From assembly GCF_026072635.1 (NCBI RefSeq), contig NZ_AP023081.1:1510501-1574500 (forward strand): a stretch of 64,000 bases of DNA. The letters run 5' to 3'. The stretch is from Pseudomonas solani. GTDB lineage: Bacteria; Pseudomonadota; Gammaproteobacteria; Pseudomonadales; Pseudomonadaceae. The notes beneath the pieces are model-generated. The model did no database searches. It was not told where the DNA came from and saw only the letters and a program-made list of their open reading frames with translations. Positions within the stretch are counted from its first letter, which is position 1, and each line of letters begins with the position of its first letter. Position numbers and translations under genes: made by a program. Positions 42,598-51,320 of this stretch are shown piece by piece.

Positions 42598-44532
42598 TCA
42601 GGCCTTGAACTGGCCGAGGCTGGATTTCAGTTGCGCCGCCAGCCCGTCGAGTACACGACCGCTGCTGACGGTTGCCGCCACGGCGTCCGCCGCCAGGCGC
42701 GCCTCGGAATGGATGACGTCGACCCGACCCCGCACGGCATGCGCCCCTTCGGCCTGGTGCTCGGCCGCTCGCGCCGCCGCCCTCACCGCCTCGTGCACTT
42801 CCTCCACCGCCTGCTGCACGCTCTGCTGCAGGCGCTCGCTGTCCCGTAGCGCATCGATACCCTCGGTCGCACGAGCGCGTGCCTGGGCAATGGCCGCGAC
42901 CGCCTCCTTGGCGCCCTTCTGCAATGCACCGATATGCGCCTGGATATCACCGGTGGATTGCTGGGTCTTGCTGGCCAGCGCACGCACCTCGTCGGCCACC
43001 ACCGCGAAGCCGCGACCACTCTCCCCCGCCCGCGCTGCTTCGATCGCCGCGTTCAACGCCAGGAGGTTGGTCTGTTCGGCGATGCCGTGGATGACCGAGA
43101 GCACCACTTCGATCTGCTCGCTTTGCCGCGCCAGGCGCTCGATCACCTCAGCGCCGTTTTGCACACGCTCTTCCAGGGTCTCGATCAGGCCACCCACCTT
43201 GCGGGCGATGGCGGCATTGTCCTGGGTCGCCTGGCGAATCTCACCAACCTGCTGCAAGGCCGTTTGCATGGCCTGGCTTTCGCCCTGGGCCTCCGCCGTC
43301 ATCTGCGCCAGCGCATCGAGACTGCCGGCGACTTCATTGCGCTGGCGCTCGGCAGCCGCCGCGGCCGCCAGGCTGCGCTCGGACAGGGAGCGGATTTCAC
43401 TGCCCGTGCGCACCGCCACATCCCCGGCCTCGCGGACGATGGGCTGCAGCTTGTCGATGAAGCGGTTCACCGCCGTAGCCATCTCGCCCAGCTCATCACT
43501 GCTGTCCAGACGCACACGACGAGTCAGATCACCCTCACCAGCGGCCAGGTCGTTCAGTGCAGCGATCAGCAGACGCAGGCGATTGACCACACGATGGCCG
43601 AGCACCACCGCCAGCACCAGCAATACACCGAGCCCCACCAGTACCAGGGCCAAGCCGATGCGCCAGCGCAACTCATTGGCGGCACCTTCCACCGTCTTCT
43701 GGGTGCCGGTACTCATGCCATTGGCCGCCTCCTGGGCGGACTTGAGCCGCGCCGTCAGCACCGCCGTGCTGTCGGTTGCCGCACCGGAAAGACTCTGCCC
43801 CACCAGCTCACCACCGCTGGCGATCAGCGCACTGAAGCGTGAGTCCAGCGCCTTCAACTGGTCTTCGATGGTGGCCGTGGAGACCCCTAGGCGCACCTTG
43901 CCGATCTCCACGCCATTGGGGCTGATGGAGGCTTCGACCATGTAGACGGACGGGTCGCTGGCGGCGGCGTTGAGCACCTTATCCAGCGCACGCTCGCCCT
44001 GCCCCTTGGCCAGCAGGGCCTTGATCGCGGCGTTCTCGCGATTGAGGTAACGCGTCAGGTGCTGGCCCTGGGCATCGTCATACACCACGAAGAGTACGTT
44101 GGGATTGCGCTGGGCGCGGCGGGCGAACTCGGAGAGCGTGGGTATATCGTTGTCCCACATGGCGCGTGGCGCGACCGCGGCGAGCAACTGGGCGAGATCA
44201 GTGGCGGACGCCTTGAGGTTCTCTTCCAGCGTGGAACGCAATTGCCCCTGCTCCGCCTTGAGGCGCTCGGACAGGGAGGCACTGAGGCGCTCACGGGTCT
44301 TGCTGGAAAGACTGGAAAGGCTGCCGGAAACCTCCTGACCAGCCTGCTCCAGTTCGCCCGACAGGCGGCGGGTGTCGTCACCCAGGCGCTGACCGAGATC
44401 CTCGACCAACGAGTCGACCGTGCCCCGAGTCAGGGCAACGGCCACCACCACCTGCACCAGCAGGGAGACGCCGAGAGCGATGAAAACAGGCCGCAGCAAG
44501 CGGCTTCTGAGCAGGGAAAGGATGGCGGACAC
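42598..44532 (-). CDS. Methyl-accepting chemotaxis protein
   Basis: 644 residues from GTG at 44532, seven bases after GAGGAG. TM1 ~14-34, a periplasmic region of ~255 residues rich in predicted helix with a short mixed segment (NVLFVVYDDAQGQHLTRYLN), TM2 291-311, HAMP ~312-365, then the signalling domain with the hairpin tip EQTNLLALNAAIEAARAGE and GRGFAVVADEVRALA. It couples an unknown ligand to CheA/CheW. The periplasmic domain does not match PAS or dCache closely by eye. A similar receptor lies upstream of purA in some other pseudomonads. Confidence 0.93.
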   Translation of the reverse strand: MSAILSLLRSRLLRPVFIALGVSLLVQVVVAVALTRGTVDSLVEDLGQRLGDDTRRLSGELEQAGQEVSGSLSSLSSKTRERLSASLSERLKAEQGQLRSTLEENLKASATDLAQLLAAVAPRAMWDNDIPTLSEFARRAQRNPNVLFVVYDDAQGQHLTRYLNRENAAIKALLAKGQGERALDKVLNAAASDPSVYMVEASISPNGVEIGKVRLGVSTATIEDQLKALDSRFSALIASGGELVGQSLSGAATDSTAVLTARLKSAQEAANGMSTGTQKTVEGAANELRWRIGLALVLVGLGVLLVLAVVLGHRVVNRLRLLIAALNDLAAGEGDLTRRVRLDSSDELGEMATAVNRFIDKLQPIVREAGDVAVRTGSEIRSLSERSLAAAAAAERQRNEVAGSLDALAQMTAEAQGESQAMQTALQQVGEIRQATQDNAAIARKVGGLIETLEERVQNGAEVIERLARQSEQIEVVLSVIHGIAEQTNLLALNAAIEAARAGESGRGFAVVADEVRALASKTQQSTGDIQAHIGALQKGAKEAVAAIAQARARATEGIDALRDSERLQQSVQQAVEEVHEAVRAAARAAEHQAEGAHAVRGRVDVIHSEARLAADAVAATVSSGRVLDGLAAQLKSSLGQFKA

Positions 44533-44630
44533 GACGATGCTCCTCTACGACCGTTCTTCTTTAACGGCGACTTCAGGGATTTATAGAGCGCCAGCAAGGG
44601 CCGTGCCGCAATATTTTCTTTCGCCCATGA

Positions 44631-44658
44631 AAAAGGGCCGCACGAGGCGGCCCTTTTT
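44631..44658 (-). terminator. Rho-independent terminator of purA
   Basis: An 11-bp stem AAAAGGGCCGC (44631-44641) / GCGGCCCTTTT (44647-44657) with A- and T-tracts, directly behind the purA stop at 44672. It can work in both directions. Confidence 0.9.
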
Positions 44659-44671
44659 CGAGTCGGTCGAC

Positions 44672-45967
44672 TCAGGCGTACGGGTGGCGCAGGACGATGG
44701 TTTCGTTGCGATCCGGGCCGGTGGAGATGATGTCGATGGGCGCACCGACCAGCTCCTCGATGCGCTTGATGTAGGCACGGGCAGTGGCCGGCAGCTCATC
44801 GAGCGACTTCACGCCAACGGTGGATTCGCTCCAGCCCGGCATGTCTTCGTAAACCGGCTGCAGGCCGATGTAGCTGTCGGCGTCGGTCGGCGCATCGACC
44901 AGCACGTCGCCGTTCTGGTCCTTGTAGCCGACGCAGATACGGATGGTTTCAAGACCGTCCAGTACGTCCAGCTTGGTCAGGCACAGGCCGGAGATGCTGT
45001 TGATCTCGATGGCGCGACGCAGGATGACGGCATCGAACCAGCCGCAACGACGGGCGCGACCGGTGGTGGAGCCGAACTCATGGCCACGCTTGGCCAGGAA
45101 GGCGCCGGTCTCATCGAACAGCTCGGTGGGGAACGGGCCCGAACCCACACGGGTGGTGTAGGCCTTGGTGATACCGAGGATGTAGTCCAGGTACAGCGGG
45201 CCGAAACCGGAACCGGTGGCGGTGCCGCCAGCGGTGGTGTTGGAGCTGGTGACGAAGGGGTAGGTGCCGTGGTCGATGTCCAGCAGCGAGCCTTGCGCGC
45301 CTTCGAACATGATGTAGGCACCCTGCTTGCGCAGTTCGTGCAGGCGGGCGGCGACGTCGGTGATCATCGGCTCCAGCACTTCGGCGTAGCCCAGCGCTTC
45401 GTCGAGGGTCTTCTGGAAGTCGACGGCCGGCTCTTTGTAATAGTTCTGCAGGACGAAGTTGTGGTAGTCCAGCAGCTCGCCGAGCTTGGCGGCGAAGCGC
45501 TCGCGGTGGAACAGGTCACCGATGCGCAGGCCACGACGGGCGACCTTGTCTTCATAGGCCGGGCCGATACCACGGCCGGTGGTGCCGATCTTGGCATCGC
45601 CACGGGCCTTCTCACGCGCCTGGTCGAGGGCGACGTGGTACGGCAGGATCAGGGTGCAGGAAGGGCTGATGAGCAGGCGCTCGCGAACCGGCACGCCCTT
45701 CTCTTCCAGCTTGGTGATCTCGCGCATCAGCGCGTCCGGCGCGACAACCACGCCGTTGCCGATCATGCACTGCACGTTCTCGCGCAGGATGCCGGACGGG
45801 ATCAGGTGGAGCACGGTCTTCTCGCCGTCGATCACCAGCGTGTGACCGGCATTGTGGCCGCCCTGGTAGCGCACGACAGCGGCTGCCTGGTCGGTCAACA
45901 GGTCGACGATCTTGCCTTTGCCCTCATCACCCCACTGGGTGCCCAGGACCACGACATTCTTACCCAT
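44672..45967 (-). CDS. purA: Adenylosuccinate synthetase
   Basis: 431 residues from the ATG at 45967 (GAGGA upstream); the longer open frame is rejected. GTQWGDEGKGKIVDLL is the GTP/IMP site, GGHNAGHT the IMP loop, and TTGRGIGPAYEDKVARRG, GSGFGPLYLDYILGI, GRARRCGWFDAV follow in order. It joins IMP and aspartate with GTP in AMP synthesis. It follows hisZ by 52 bp and probably shares its transcript. Confidence 0.98.
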   Translation of the reverse strand: MGKNVVVLGTQWGDEGKGKIVDLLTDQAAAVVRYQGGHNAGHTLVIDGEKTVLHLIPSGILRENVQCMIGNGVVVAPDALMREITKLEEKGVPVRERLLISPSCTLILPYHVALDQAREKARGDAKIGTTGRGIGPAYEDKVARRGLRIGDLFHRERFAAKLGELLDYHNFVLQNYYKEPAVDFQKTLDEALGYAEVLEPMITDVAARLHELRKQGAYIMFEGAQGSLLDIDHGTYPFVTSSNTTAGGTATGSGFGPLYLDYILGITKAYTTRVGSGPFPTELFDETGAFLAKRGHEFGSTTGRARRCGWFDAVILRRAIEINSISGLCLTKLDVLDGLETIRICVGYKDQNGDVLVDAPTDADSYIGLQPVYEDMPGWSESTVGVKSLDELPATARAYIKRIEELVGAPIDIISTGPDRNETIVLRHPYA

Positions 45968-46019
45968 AACACTTGTCCTCTTCGGAAGCTCGATGCCGGC
46001 AACGGCCGGCGGGAAAACC

Positions 46020-47207
46020 TTAGGAAACCAGGGGCGCAACCTGCCAGCGCCCGTCACGCAGGGACAGCTGGCGATCGCAGCCGACCTCCTGCGCGCTATC
46101 TACATCCTGCCCCGGCAACGCCTGGACCACGCGCTGACCTTCGCTGCGCAGCCGTTTCACAGCCTGCCAAAGGTAGACGTCATGGACGTCGGGCGCCCAG
46201 ATACCAGTCGGGATTTCGTCAAGATCCATCCGCCCCAGGGTGACCAGGGTCTTCAGGTCGGTGGAGAAGCCGGTAGCCGGACGGGCACGACCGAAGTCGG
46301 CGCCGATATCGTCATAGCGACCGCCCTGAGCGATGGACTGCCCCTCGCCCGGCACGAAGGCAGCGAACACCACACCCGTGTGGTAGTGGTAGCCGCGCAA
46401 CTCGCCCAGGTCGAAATACAGAGGCAGTTCGGGATAGCGGAGTTCCAGCTCGTCGGCGATGGCGATCAGCTCGTCGAGGGCGACATGCACCTCGTCCGGC
46501 GCATCCATCAGCACGCCCTGAGCCAGCTCCAGCACCTGGCGGTCGCCACACAGCTCGGCGAGTGCGCGAAGCATGGAAGCCAGTTCACTGGGCAGATCTG
46601 CGGTCAGATCAGCCACTTCGTCAACGGCCTTGCGCTGCAGGGCGTCGAACAGTTGCTGCTCCACCTCGCCCGACAGCTCGGCGGCACGGGCCAGGCCGCG
46701 GTAGATACCGACATGACCGAGGTCCATGTGCACATCCGGCACGGCCGCCAGCTCGAGCATCTCCAGCATCAGGCTGATGACCTCGACGTCACTGGCCGGG
46801 CTGGCGTCGCCATAGAGCTCGGCACCCAACTGGATGGGGCTGCGGGAAGTGGAAAGTGCACGCGGCTTGGCGTGCAGCACGCTGCCGGCATAGCACAGGC
46901 GATTGGGGCCTTCACGGCGCAGGGTGTGGGCGTCGATACGCGCCACCTGCGGGGTGATGTCGGCGCGGAAGCCCATGAGGCGACCGGATTGCGGGTCGGT
47001 CACCTTGAAGGTGCGCAGGTCCAAATCCTGGCCGGCACCGGTCAACAGTGACTCGAGATATTCGATGTGCGGGGTGACCACGAAGTCGTAGCCCCAGCGC
47101 TGGAACAGGTCCAGTACCTGGCGGCGGGCTGCTTCGATGCGCGCCGCTTCGGGCGGCAGTACTTCTTCGATTCCATCTGGCAGCAGCCAGCGATCTACCG
47201 TTGCCAT
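46020..47207 (-). CDS. hisZ: ATP phosphoribosyltransferase regulatory subunit
   Basis: 395 residues. A HisRS-like catalytic fold without the synthetase anticodon domain: LLPDGIEEVLPPEA, YLESLLTGAGQDLDLRTFKVTD, FRADITPQVARIDAH, QLGAELYG. HisZ has no aminoacylation activity; it joins short HisG to give the first enzyme of histidine synthesis. Its place before purA links two purine-using pathways and is conserved in Pseudomonas. A GAGGGG site precedes the ATG. Confidence 0.95.
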   Translation of the reverse strand: MATVDRWLLPDGIEEVLPPEAARIEAARRQVLDLFQRWGYDFVVTPHIEYLESLLTGAGQDLDLRTFKVTDPQSGRLMGFRADITPQVARIDAHTLRREGPNRLCYAGSVLHAKPRALSTSRSPIQLGAELYGDASPASDVEVISLMLEMLELAAVPDVHMDLGHVGIYRGLARAAELSGEVEQQLFDALQRKAVDEVADLTADLPSELASMLRALAELCGDRQVLELAQGVLMDAPDEVHVALDELIAIADELELRYPELPLYFDLGELRGYHYHTGVVFAAFVPGEGQSIAQGGRYDDIGADFGRARPATGFSTDLKTLVTLGRMDLDEIPTGIWAPDVHDVYLWQAVKRLRSEGQRVVQALPGQDVDSAQEVGCDRQLSLRDGRWQVAPLVS

Positions 47208-47241
47208 TACGCCATTCCCCTCTCAGCCGGGCGGCAAGCCT

Positions 47242-47427
47242 TCAGTGAAGCAGATACAGGAGGCCGGTCCCCAGCAACATGCTGACGAGGCCCATGAGGC
47301 GGAGCTGGCGGTCTTTCAACCCTGCCAACCCGTGCACCGCGGCGCGCCAACGGCGCGGATAGAGGAAGGGCAGGATGCCTTCCAGCACCAGCACGAAACA
47401 AAACGCTATGCCGATTTCCTGCCACAT
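47242..47427 (-). CDS. DUF2065 small membrane protein
   Basis: 61 residues from the ATG at 47427; the upstream codons overlap the terminator at 47443-47466. Two hydrophobic helices (IGIAFCFVLVLEGILPFLYP and RLMGLVSMLLGTGLLYLL) separated by a basic loop RRWRAAV. The family always sits between hflC and hisZ or purA in this group; function unknown. Confidence 0.88.
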   Translation of the reverse strand: MWQEIGIAFCFVLVLEGILPFLYPRRWRAAVHGLAGLKDRQLRLMGLVSMLLGTGLLYLLH

Positions 47428-47442
47428 GATTCTCGCGGACGC

Positions 47443-47466
47443 AAAAAAGCCGGGATTTCCCGGCTG
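47443..47466 (-). terminator. Rho-independent terminator of the hfl operon
   Basis: On the minus strand AGCCGGGA-AA-TCCCGGCT followed by six T. It lies ~65 bp after the hflC stop and before DUF2065-hisZ-purA, so those genes need their own promoter or read-through. Confidence 0.9.
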
Positions 47467-47532
47467 ACGCATGATACCACGTTTTCCCGGCGGGTCACCC
47501 CGGCGGACAGGACCGTCCGCCGGGGAAGACCA

Positions 47533-48399
47533 TCACTTGGCCTTGTTGAGGAACTGGAAGAACTCGCTGTTCGGATCCAGAACCATCACGTCGCCCTTGC
47601 TCGAGAAGCTCTCGCGGTAGGCCTTGAGGCTGCGATAGAAGCTGTAGAACTCCTGGTCCTGGCTGTACGCCTTGGAGTAGATGGCAGCCGCCTGGGCGTC
47701 ACCATCACCACGAGCCTCTTCCGATTCGCGATAAGCCTCGGCCAGCAGCACGCGGCGCTGACGATCGGCATCCGCGCGGATACCCTCGGCCAGCTCGCTG
47801 CCCTTGGCTCGGTGCTCACGGGCTTCACGCTCACGCTCGGTGCTCATGCGCTCGAACACGCTGCGGTTCACTTCCTTGGGCAGGTCGATGGCCTTGACGC
47901 GAACGTCCACCACCTCGATGCCCAGCTCCTTGCTGGCCATGGTGTTCAGCGAGCGGGTGATATCAGCCATCAGGCCGTCACGCTCACCGGAAACCACTTC
48001 GTGCAGGGTGCGCTTGCCGAACTGGTCACGCAGGCCTGCTTCCAGGCGGCGCGACAGACGTTCGTCGGCGATCAGCTTGAGGCCGGAAGTCGCGGTGTAG
48101 AAACGCTCGGCATCCGCCACGCGCCATTTGGCGTAGGCATCCACCATGACCGCTTTCTTTTCCTGGGTCAGGAAACGCTGGGTCGGGGAATCCAGAGTCA
48201 GCAGGCGAGCGTCGAACTTGCGCACCTGGTTGACGTACGGAATCTTCACGTGGAGACCCGGCTTGACGTCGGCTTCGACGATACGACCGAACTGCAGGAG
48301 TACCGCACGCTCGGTCTGCGCCACTATGTAGAAGCTGCTCCAGGCCACCAGGGCGAGGACAACGGCTCCGATCAGGGCGATCAGCGATTTGTTACCCAT
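47533..48399 (-). CDS. hflC: Protease modulator HflC
   Basis: 288 residues. An N-terminal membrane anchor (LIALIGAVVLALVAWSSFYIV) and an SPFH/prohibitin domain (AVLLQFGRIVEADVKPGLHVKIPYVN, QVRKFDARLLTLD). With HflK it forms the large periplasmic cage around FtsH and tunes its proteolysis. The start shares one base with the hflK stop (TGATG), so translation is coupled. Confidence 0.96.
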   Translation of the reverse strand: MGNKSLIALIGAVVLALVAWSSFYIVAQTERAVLLQFGRIVEADVKPGLHVKIPYVNQVRKFDARLLTLDSPTQRFLTQEKKAVMVDAYAKWRVADAERFYTATSGLKLIADERLSRRLEAGLRDQFGKRTLHEVVSGERDGLMADITRSLNTMASKELGIEVVDVRVKAIDLPKEVNRSVFERMSTEREREAREHRAKGSELAEGIRADADRQRRVLLAEAYRESEEARGDGDAQAAAIYSKAYSQDQEFYSFYRSLKAYRESFSSKGDVMVLDPNSEFFQFLNKAK

Positions 48400-49556
48400 C
48401 AGCGACTCTCCCTAGAACGCAGATCGCGCTGCTGCAGATCGGTGGTGACGCGCGCACCGAGATCGGCGGCGCCACTGGCAGCTGCGCCGGGAACGGTACT
48501 GCCGCTGCCACCGCGGTTGTCGATCATCTTGTCCAGCGGCAAATAGAGCAGGTTGTTCTGCCCCTTGTCGCCGGTCAGCAGCACCTTGCTGGTGTTGCTG
48601 AAGACTTCCTGCATGGTGTCGAGGTACAGACGCTGACGCGTGACCTCCGGCGCCTTGCGGTACTCGGCCACCAGCTTGGTGAAGCGATCCGCCTCACCCT
48701 TGGCACGGGAGATGACTTCATCGCGGTAGCCGTTGGCGTCCTCGATGATGCGCTGCGCCTGGCCACGGGCCTCGGGGATCACGCCGTTGGCGTAGGCTTC
48801 GGCCTGGTTCTTGGCACGCTGCTCGTCTTCACGGGCGCGGATCACATCGTCGAACGCTTCCTGCACCTCACGCGGGGCGGCTGCGCTCTGCACGTTCACC
48901 TGGGTGACGGTGATGCCGGTGCCGTAAGTGTCGAGGAACCGCTGCAGGCGCTCCTTGATCTCGCTGGCCATCAGCTCGCGCCCCTCGGTCAGGACCTGGT
49001 CCATCTCGGTGGAGCCGACCACGTGGCGCAGCGCGCTTTCGGTGGCGTGCTGCAGGCTGACTTCAGGCTGGTCGACGTTCAGTACGAACTTCTGCAGGTC
49101 AGTGATCTTGTACTGGACGGTGAGCGGCACCTCGACGATGTTTTCGTCTTCGGTGAGCATCTGACCCTGCTTGCTATAGGCACGCTCGCGGGTGACGTTT
49201 TCCTGGTACTTGCGATCGATGGGCGGGAAATAGATGTTCAGGCCCGGGCCGACGGTGTCGTAGTACTTGCCGAAGCGCAGCACCACGGCCTGCTCCTGCT
49301 CATCGACCACGTAGACGGCGCTGTAGAGCCAGACCATGGCGAGAAGGAACAGGGCAATGCCGACCAGGCCGAAGCCGCCGCCCTTGCCACCGCTTTCGCC
49401 ACCACCACGTTTCTTGCCGCCGAACAGCCCATTGAGACTGTCCTGCAGTTTGCGGAAGGCTTCGTCCAGATCCGGCGGCCCCTTGCGATCGCCACCACGG
49501 CGTCCACCCCAGGGATCCTGATTGTTCGAGTTGCCACCCGGCTCATTCCAAGCCAT
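48399..49556 (-). CDS. hflK: Protease modulator HflK
   Basis: 385 residues from the ATG at 49556 with GGAG six bases upstream. A Gly/Asn-rich N-terminus (MAWNEPGGNSNNQDPWGGRR), one membrane helix (GFGLVGIALFLLAMVWLYSAVYVV), then the SPFH domain (EQAVVLRFGKYYDTVGPGLNIYFPP) and a coiled C-terminal half. Partner of HflC in controlling FtsH. Confidence 0.96.
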   Translation of the reverse strand: MAWNEPGGNSNNQDPWGGRRGGDRKGPPDLDEAFRKLQDSLNGLFGGKKRGGGESGGKGGGFGLVGIALFLLAMVWLYSAVYVVDEQEQAVVLRFGKYYDTVGPGLNIYFPPIDRKYQENVTRERAYSKQGQMLTEDENIVEVPLTVQYKITDLQKFVLNVDQPEVSLQHATESALRHVVGSTEMDQVLTEGRELMASEIKERLQRFLDTYGTGITVTQVNVQSAAAPREVQEAFDDVIRAREDEQRAKNQAEAYANGVIPEARGQAQRIIEDANGYRDEVISRAKGEADRFTKLVAEYRKAPEVTRQRLYLDTMQEVFSNTSKVLLTGDKGQNNLLYLPLDKMIDNRGGSGSTVPGAAASGAADLGARVTTDLQQRDLRSRESR

Positions 49557-49615
49557 AGCGCTCTCCATACTGATAAAGCAAAGACGCACCCACGGCACGC
49601 CCGCCAATGCTACCG

Positions 49616-49656
49616 AAAGCCCGCCACCCGCGGCAAAAAGCGCACCCGCGGGCTTT
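49616..49656 (-). terminator. Nested hairpin at the true end of hflX
   Basis: On the minus strand AAAGCCCGC ... GCGGGCTTT (outer) enclose CCCGCGG ... CCGCGGG with a T-rich loop. It begins at the original hflX stop codon (49655-49657), which supports the view that the hflX reading frame formerly ended here. The tail after it is only weakly T-rich. Confidence 0.55.
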
Positions 49657-49870
49657 ATTGCAAAGTGTGTTGCTCCAGGAACTCCTGCGGCTTCCAGCCT
49701 TCACGGCTGACCAGACGATTGAGCTCCACACGCGGCACACGCAGCGCCAGGAGGAAGTCGCCCGCCTCATCGTGCTGCTCGCTCTGCACCGCGCCAAGGG
49801 AAAAGAACTGAGCCCTGAGCCTGCCCAGCTTCTGCGGCAGCCTCAGGGTACCTACGAACAGATCATCCCC
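49655..49870 (-). pseudogene. hflX: Detached 3' end of hflX
   Basis: In the frame one base out from the upstream part, the DNA codes GDDLFVGTLRLPQKLGRLRA ... FLLALRVPRVELNRLVSREG ... FLEQHTLQ and then TAA (49655-49657). Adding one G to the run at 49867-49870 joins it to the upstream frame, giving 433 residues, the length of Pseudomonas HflX. Confidence 0.85.
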
Positions 49871-50955
49871 AGCAACTCGGCAATCGCCTGCTTGAGCAGA
49901 TCGAGCCCGAGACCCTCACGCGCCGACAGCCAGACCCGTTCAGGCTTGCCATCTGCGTCTCGCTGGATCTGCGGCTCCATGCCATCGAGCAGGTCGATCT
50001 TGTTGTACACCTCGAGCATCGGCAAGCCATCGGCACCGATTTCATGCAGCACCGCCATGACCTGCTCGATCTGCGCCATGCGCTCAGGCTCATGGGCGTC
50101 GATCACGTGCAGCAGCAGGTCGGAGTTGCTGGACTCCTCAAGGGTAGCCCGGAAGGCCTCGACTAGCTTGTGCGGCAGGTGACGGATGAAGCCCACGGTA
50201 TCGGCCAGCACGATGGGCCCGAAATCGTTCAGCTCCAGGCGACGCAACGTCGGGTCGAGCGTGGCGAACAACTGGTCCGCAGCATAGACCTCGGACGAGG
50301 TCACGGCATTGAACAGCGTGGACTTGCCGGCGTTGGTGTAGCCAACCAGGGAAACGGAAGGGATATCGGCACGCTTGCGCCCGCGGCGAGCCTGTTCGCG
50401 CTGGCTGCGCACCTTGTCGAGGCGCTGCTTGATCTGGCGTATGCGCACACGCAGCAGACGGCGGTCGGTTTCGAGCTGGGTTTCACCCGGCCCACGCAGG
50501 CCGATACCACCTTTCTGCCGCTCGAGGTGGGTCCAGCCACGGATCAGCCGCGTGCTCATGTGTTCGAGCTGGGCGAGCTCCACCTGCAGCTTGCCTTCAT
50601 GGGTGCGGGCGCGCTGGGCGAAGATATCGAGGATCAGGCCGGTGCGATCGAGAACGCGGCATTCGAGCGCTCGCTCGAGGTTGCGTTCCTGACTGGGCGA
50701 AAGGGTGTGGTTGAAGATGACCAGTTCGACCTGCTCGGCCTTGACCAGGTCATGCAGCTCTTCGACCTTGCCAGTGCCGATCAGATACTTTGCCGTCGGC
50801 TGGTGGCGCGACACGGAAATGAATGCTGCCGTGTCGGCGCCAGCCGACCGAGCCAGCTCCTGGAATTCCTGCGGGTCTTCTCGCGCCTCGGGATTTTGGC
50901 CGTCCAGATGAACCAGGATGGCCCGTTCACCACCACCAGGGCGTTCGAAAAACAA
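49852..50955 (-). CDS. hflX: GTPase HflX, C-terminally truncated by a frameshift
   Basis: As written, 367 residues from TTG at 50955 (AGGAG six bases upstream). The glycine-rich N-terminal domain (GLRGPGETQLETDRR) and the G domain are intact: GYTNAGKSTLFN (G1), DTVGF (G3), NKIDL (G4). HflX is a ribosome-splitting GTPase that rescues stalled ribosomes after heat shock. The C-terminal ~66 residues are out of frame because a five-G run appears as four at 49867-49870. The nucleotide site is unaffected, so even the short protein might bind GTP. Confidence 0.9.
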   Translation of the reverse strand: MFFERPGGGERAILVHLDGQNPEAREDPQEFQELARSAGADTAAFISVSRHQPTAKYLIGTGKVEELHDLVKAEQVELVIFNHTLSPSQERNLERALECRVLDRTGLILDIFAQRARTHEGKLQVELAQLEHMSTRLIRGWTHLERQKGGIGLRGPGETQLETDRRLLRVRIRQIKQRLDKVRSQREQARRGRKRADIPSVSLVGYTNAGKSTLFNAVTSSEVYAADQLFATLDPTLRRLELNDFGPIVLADTVGFIRHLPHKLVEAFRATLEESSNSDLLLHVIDAHEPERMAQIEQVMAVLHEIGADGLPMLEVYNKIDLLDGMEPQIQRDADGKPERVWLSAREGLGLDLLKQAIAELLGMICS

Positions 50956-50967
50956 TGCAGACTCCTA

Positions 50968-51222
50968 TCAGGCGTTACCAGGCTCGGGGTTTTCTTGCTC
51001 GGTGGCACTCGGCAGACGCACGGGGCGGCTCGGTACCACGGTGGAGATTGCGTGCTTGTAGACCATCTGGCTGACAGTGTTCTTCAGCAAAATCACGAAC
51101 TGGTCGAAGGATTCGATCTGGCCTTGCAGCTTGATGCCGTTAACCAGATAGATGGAAACCGGTACGCGTTCCTTACGCAAGGTATTCAGGTAAGGGTCTT
51201 GTAGCGAATGCCCTTTTGACAT
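50968..51222 (-). CDS. hfq: RNA chaperone Hfq
   Basis: 84 residues from the ATG at 51222 with AGGAG upstream. Sm1 (HSLQDPYLNTLRKERVPVSIYLVNGIKLQGQIESFD) and Sm2 (YKHAISTVVP) are complete; the C-terminal tail is short, as in pseudomonads. It forms a hexamer that pairs small RNAs with messages and, with Crc, represses carbon-catabolite targets. It lies 12 bp upstream of hflX. Confidence 0.98.
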   Translation of the reverse strand: MSKGHSLQDPYLNTLRKERVPVSIYLVNGIKLQGQIESFDQFVILLKNTVSQMVYKHAISTVVPSRPVRLPSATEQENPEPGNA

Positions 51223-51320
51223 ATGCCGCACTCCTGTAGGGATATAAATCGATTTAGTTGTCAAATGACGAGAAAGTTAGGCCGCCCTACCCCCAAGGAT
51301 AGACGGTAACTGGTGAGGTC

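Noticed and set aside
49543..49797. An 84-residue minus-strand frame between hflK and hflX
   Set aside because: This interval is the displaced 3' end of hflX in another frame plus its terminator, so this frame is an artefact.
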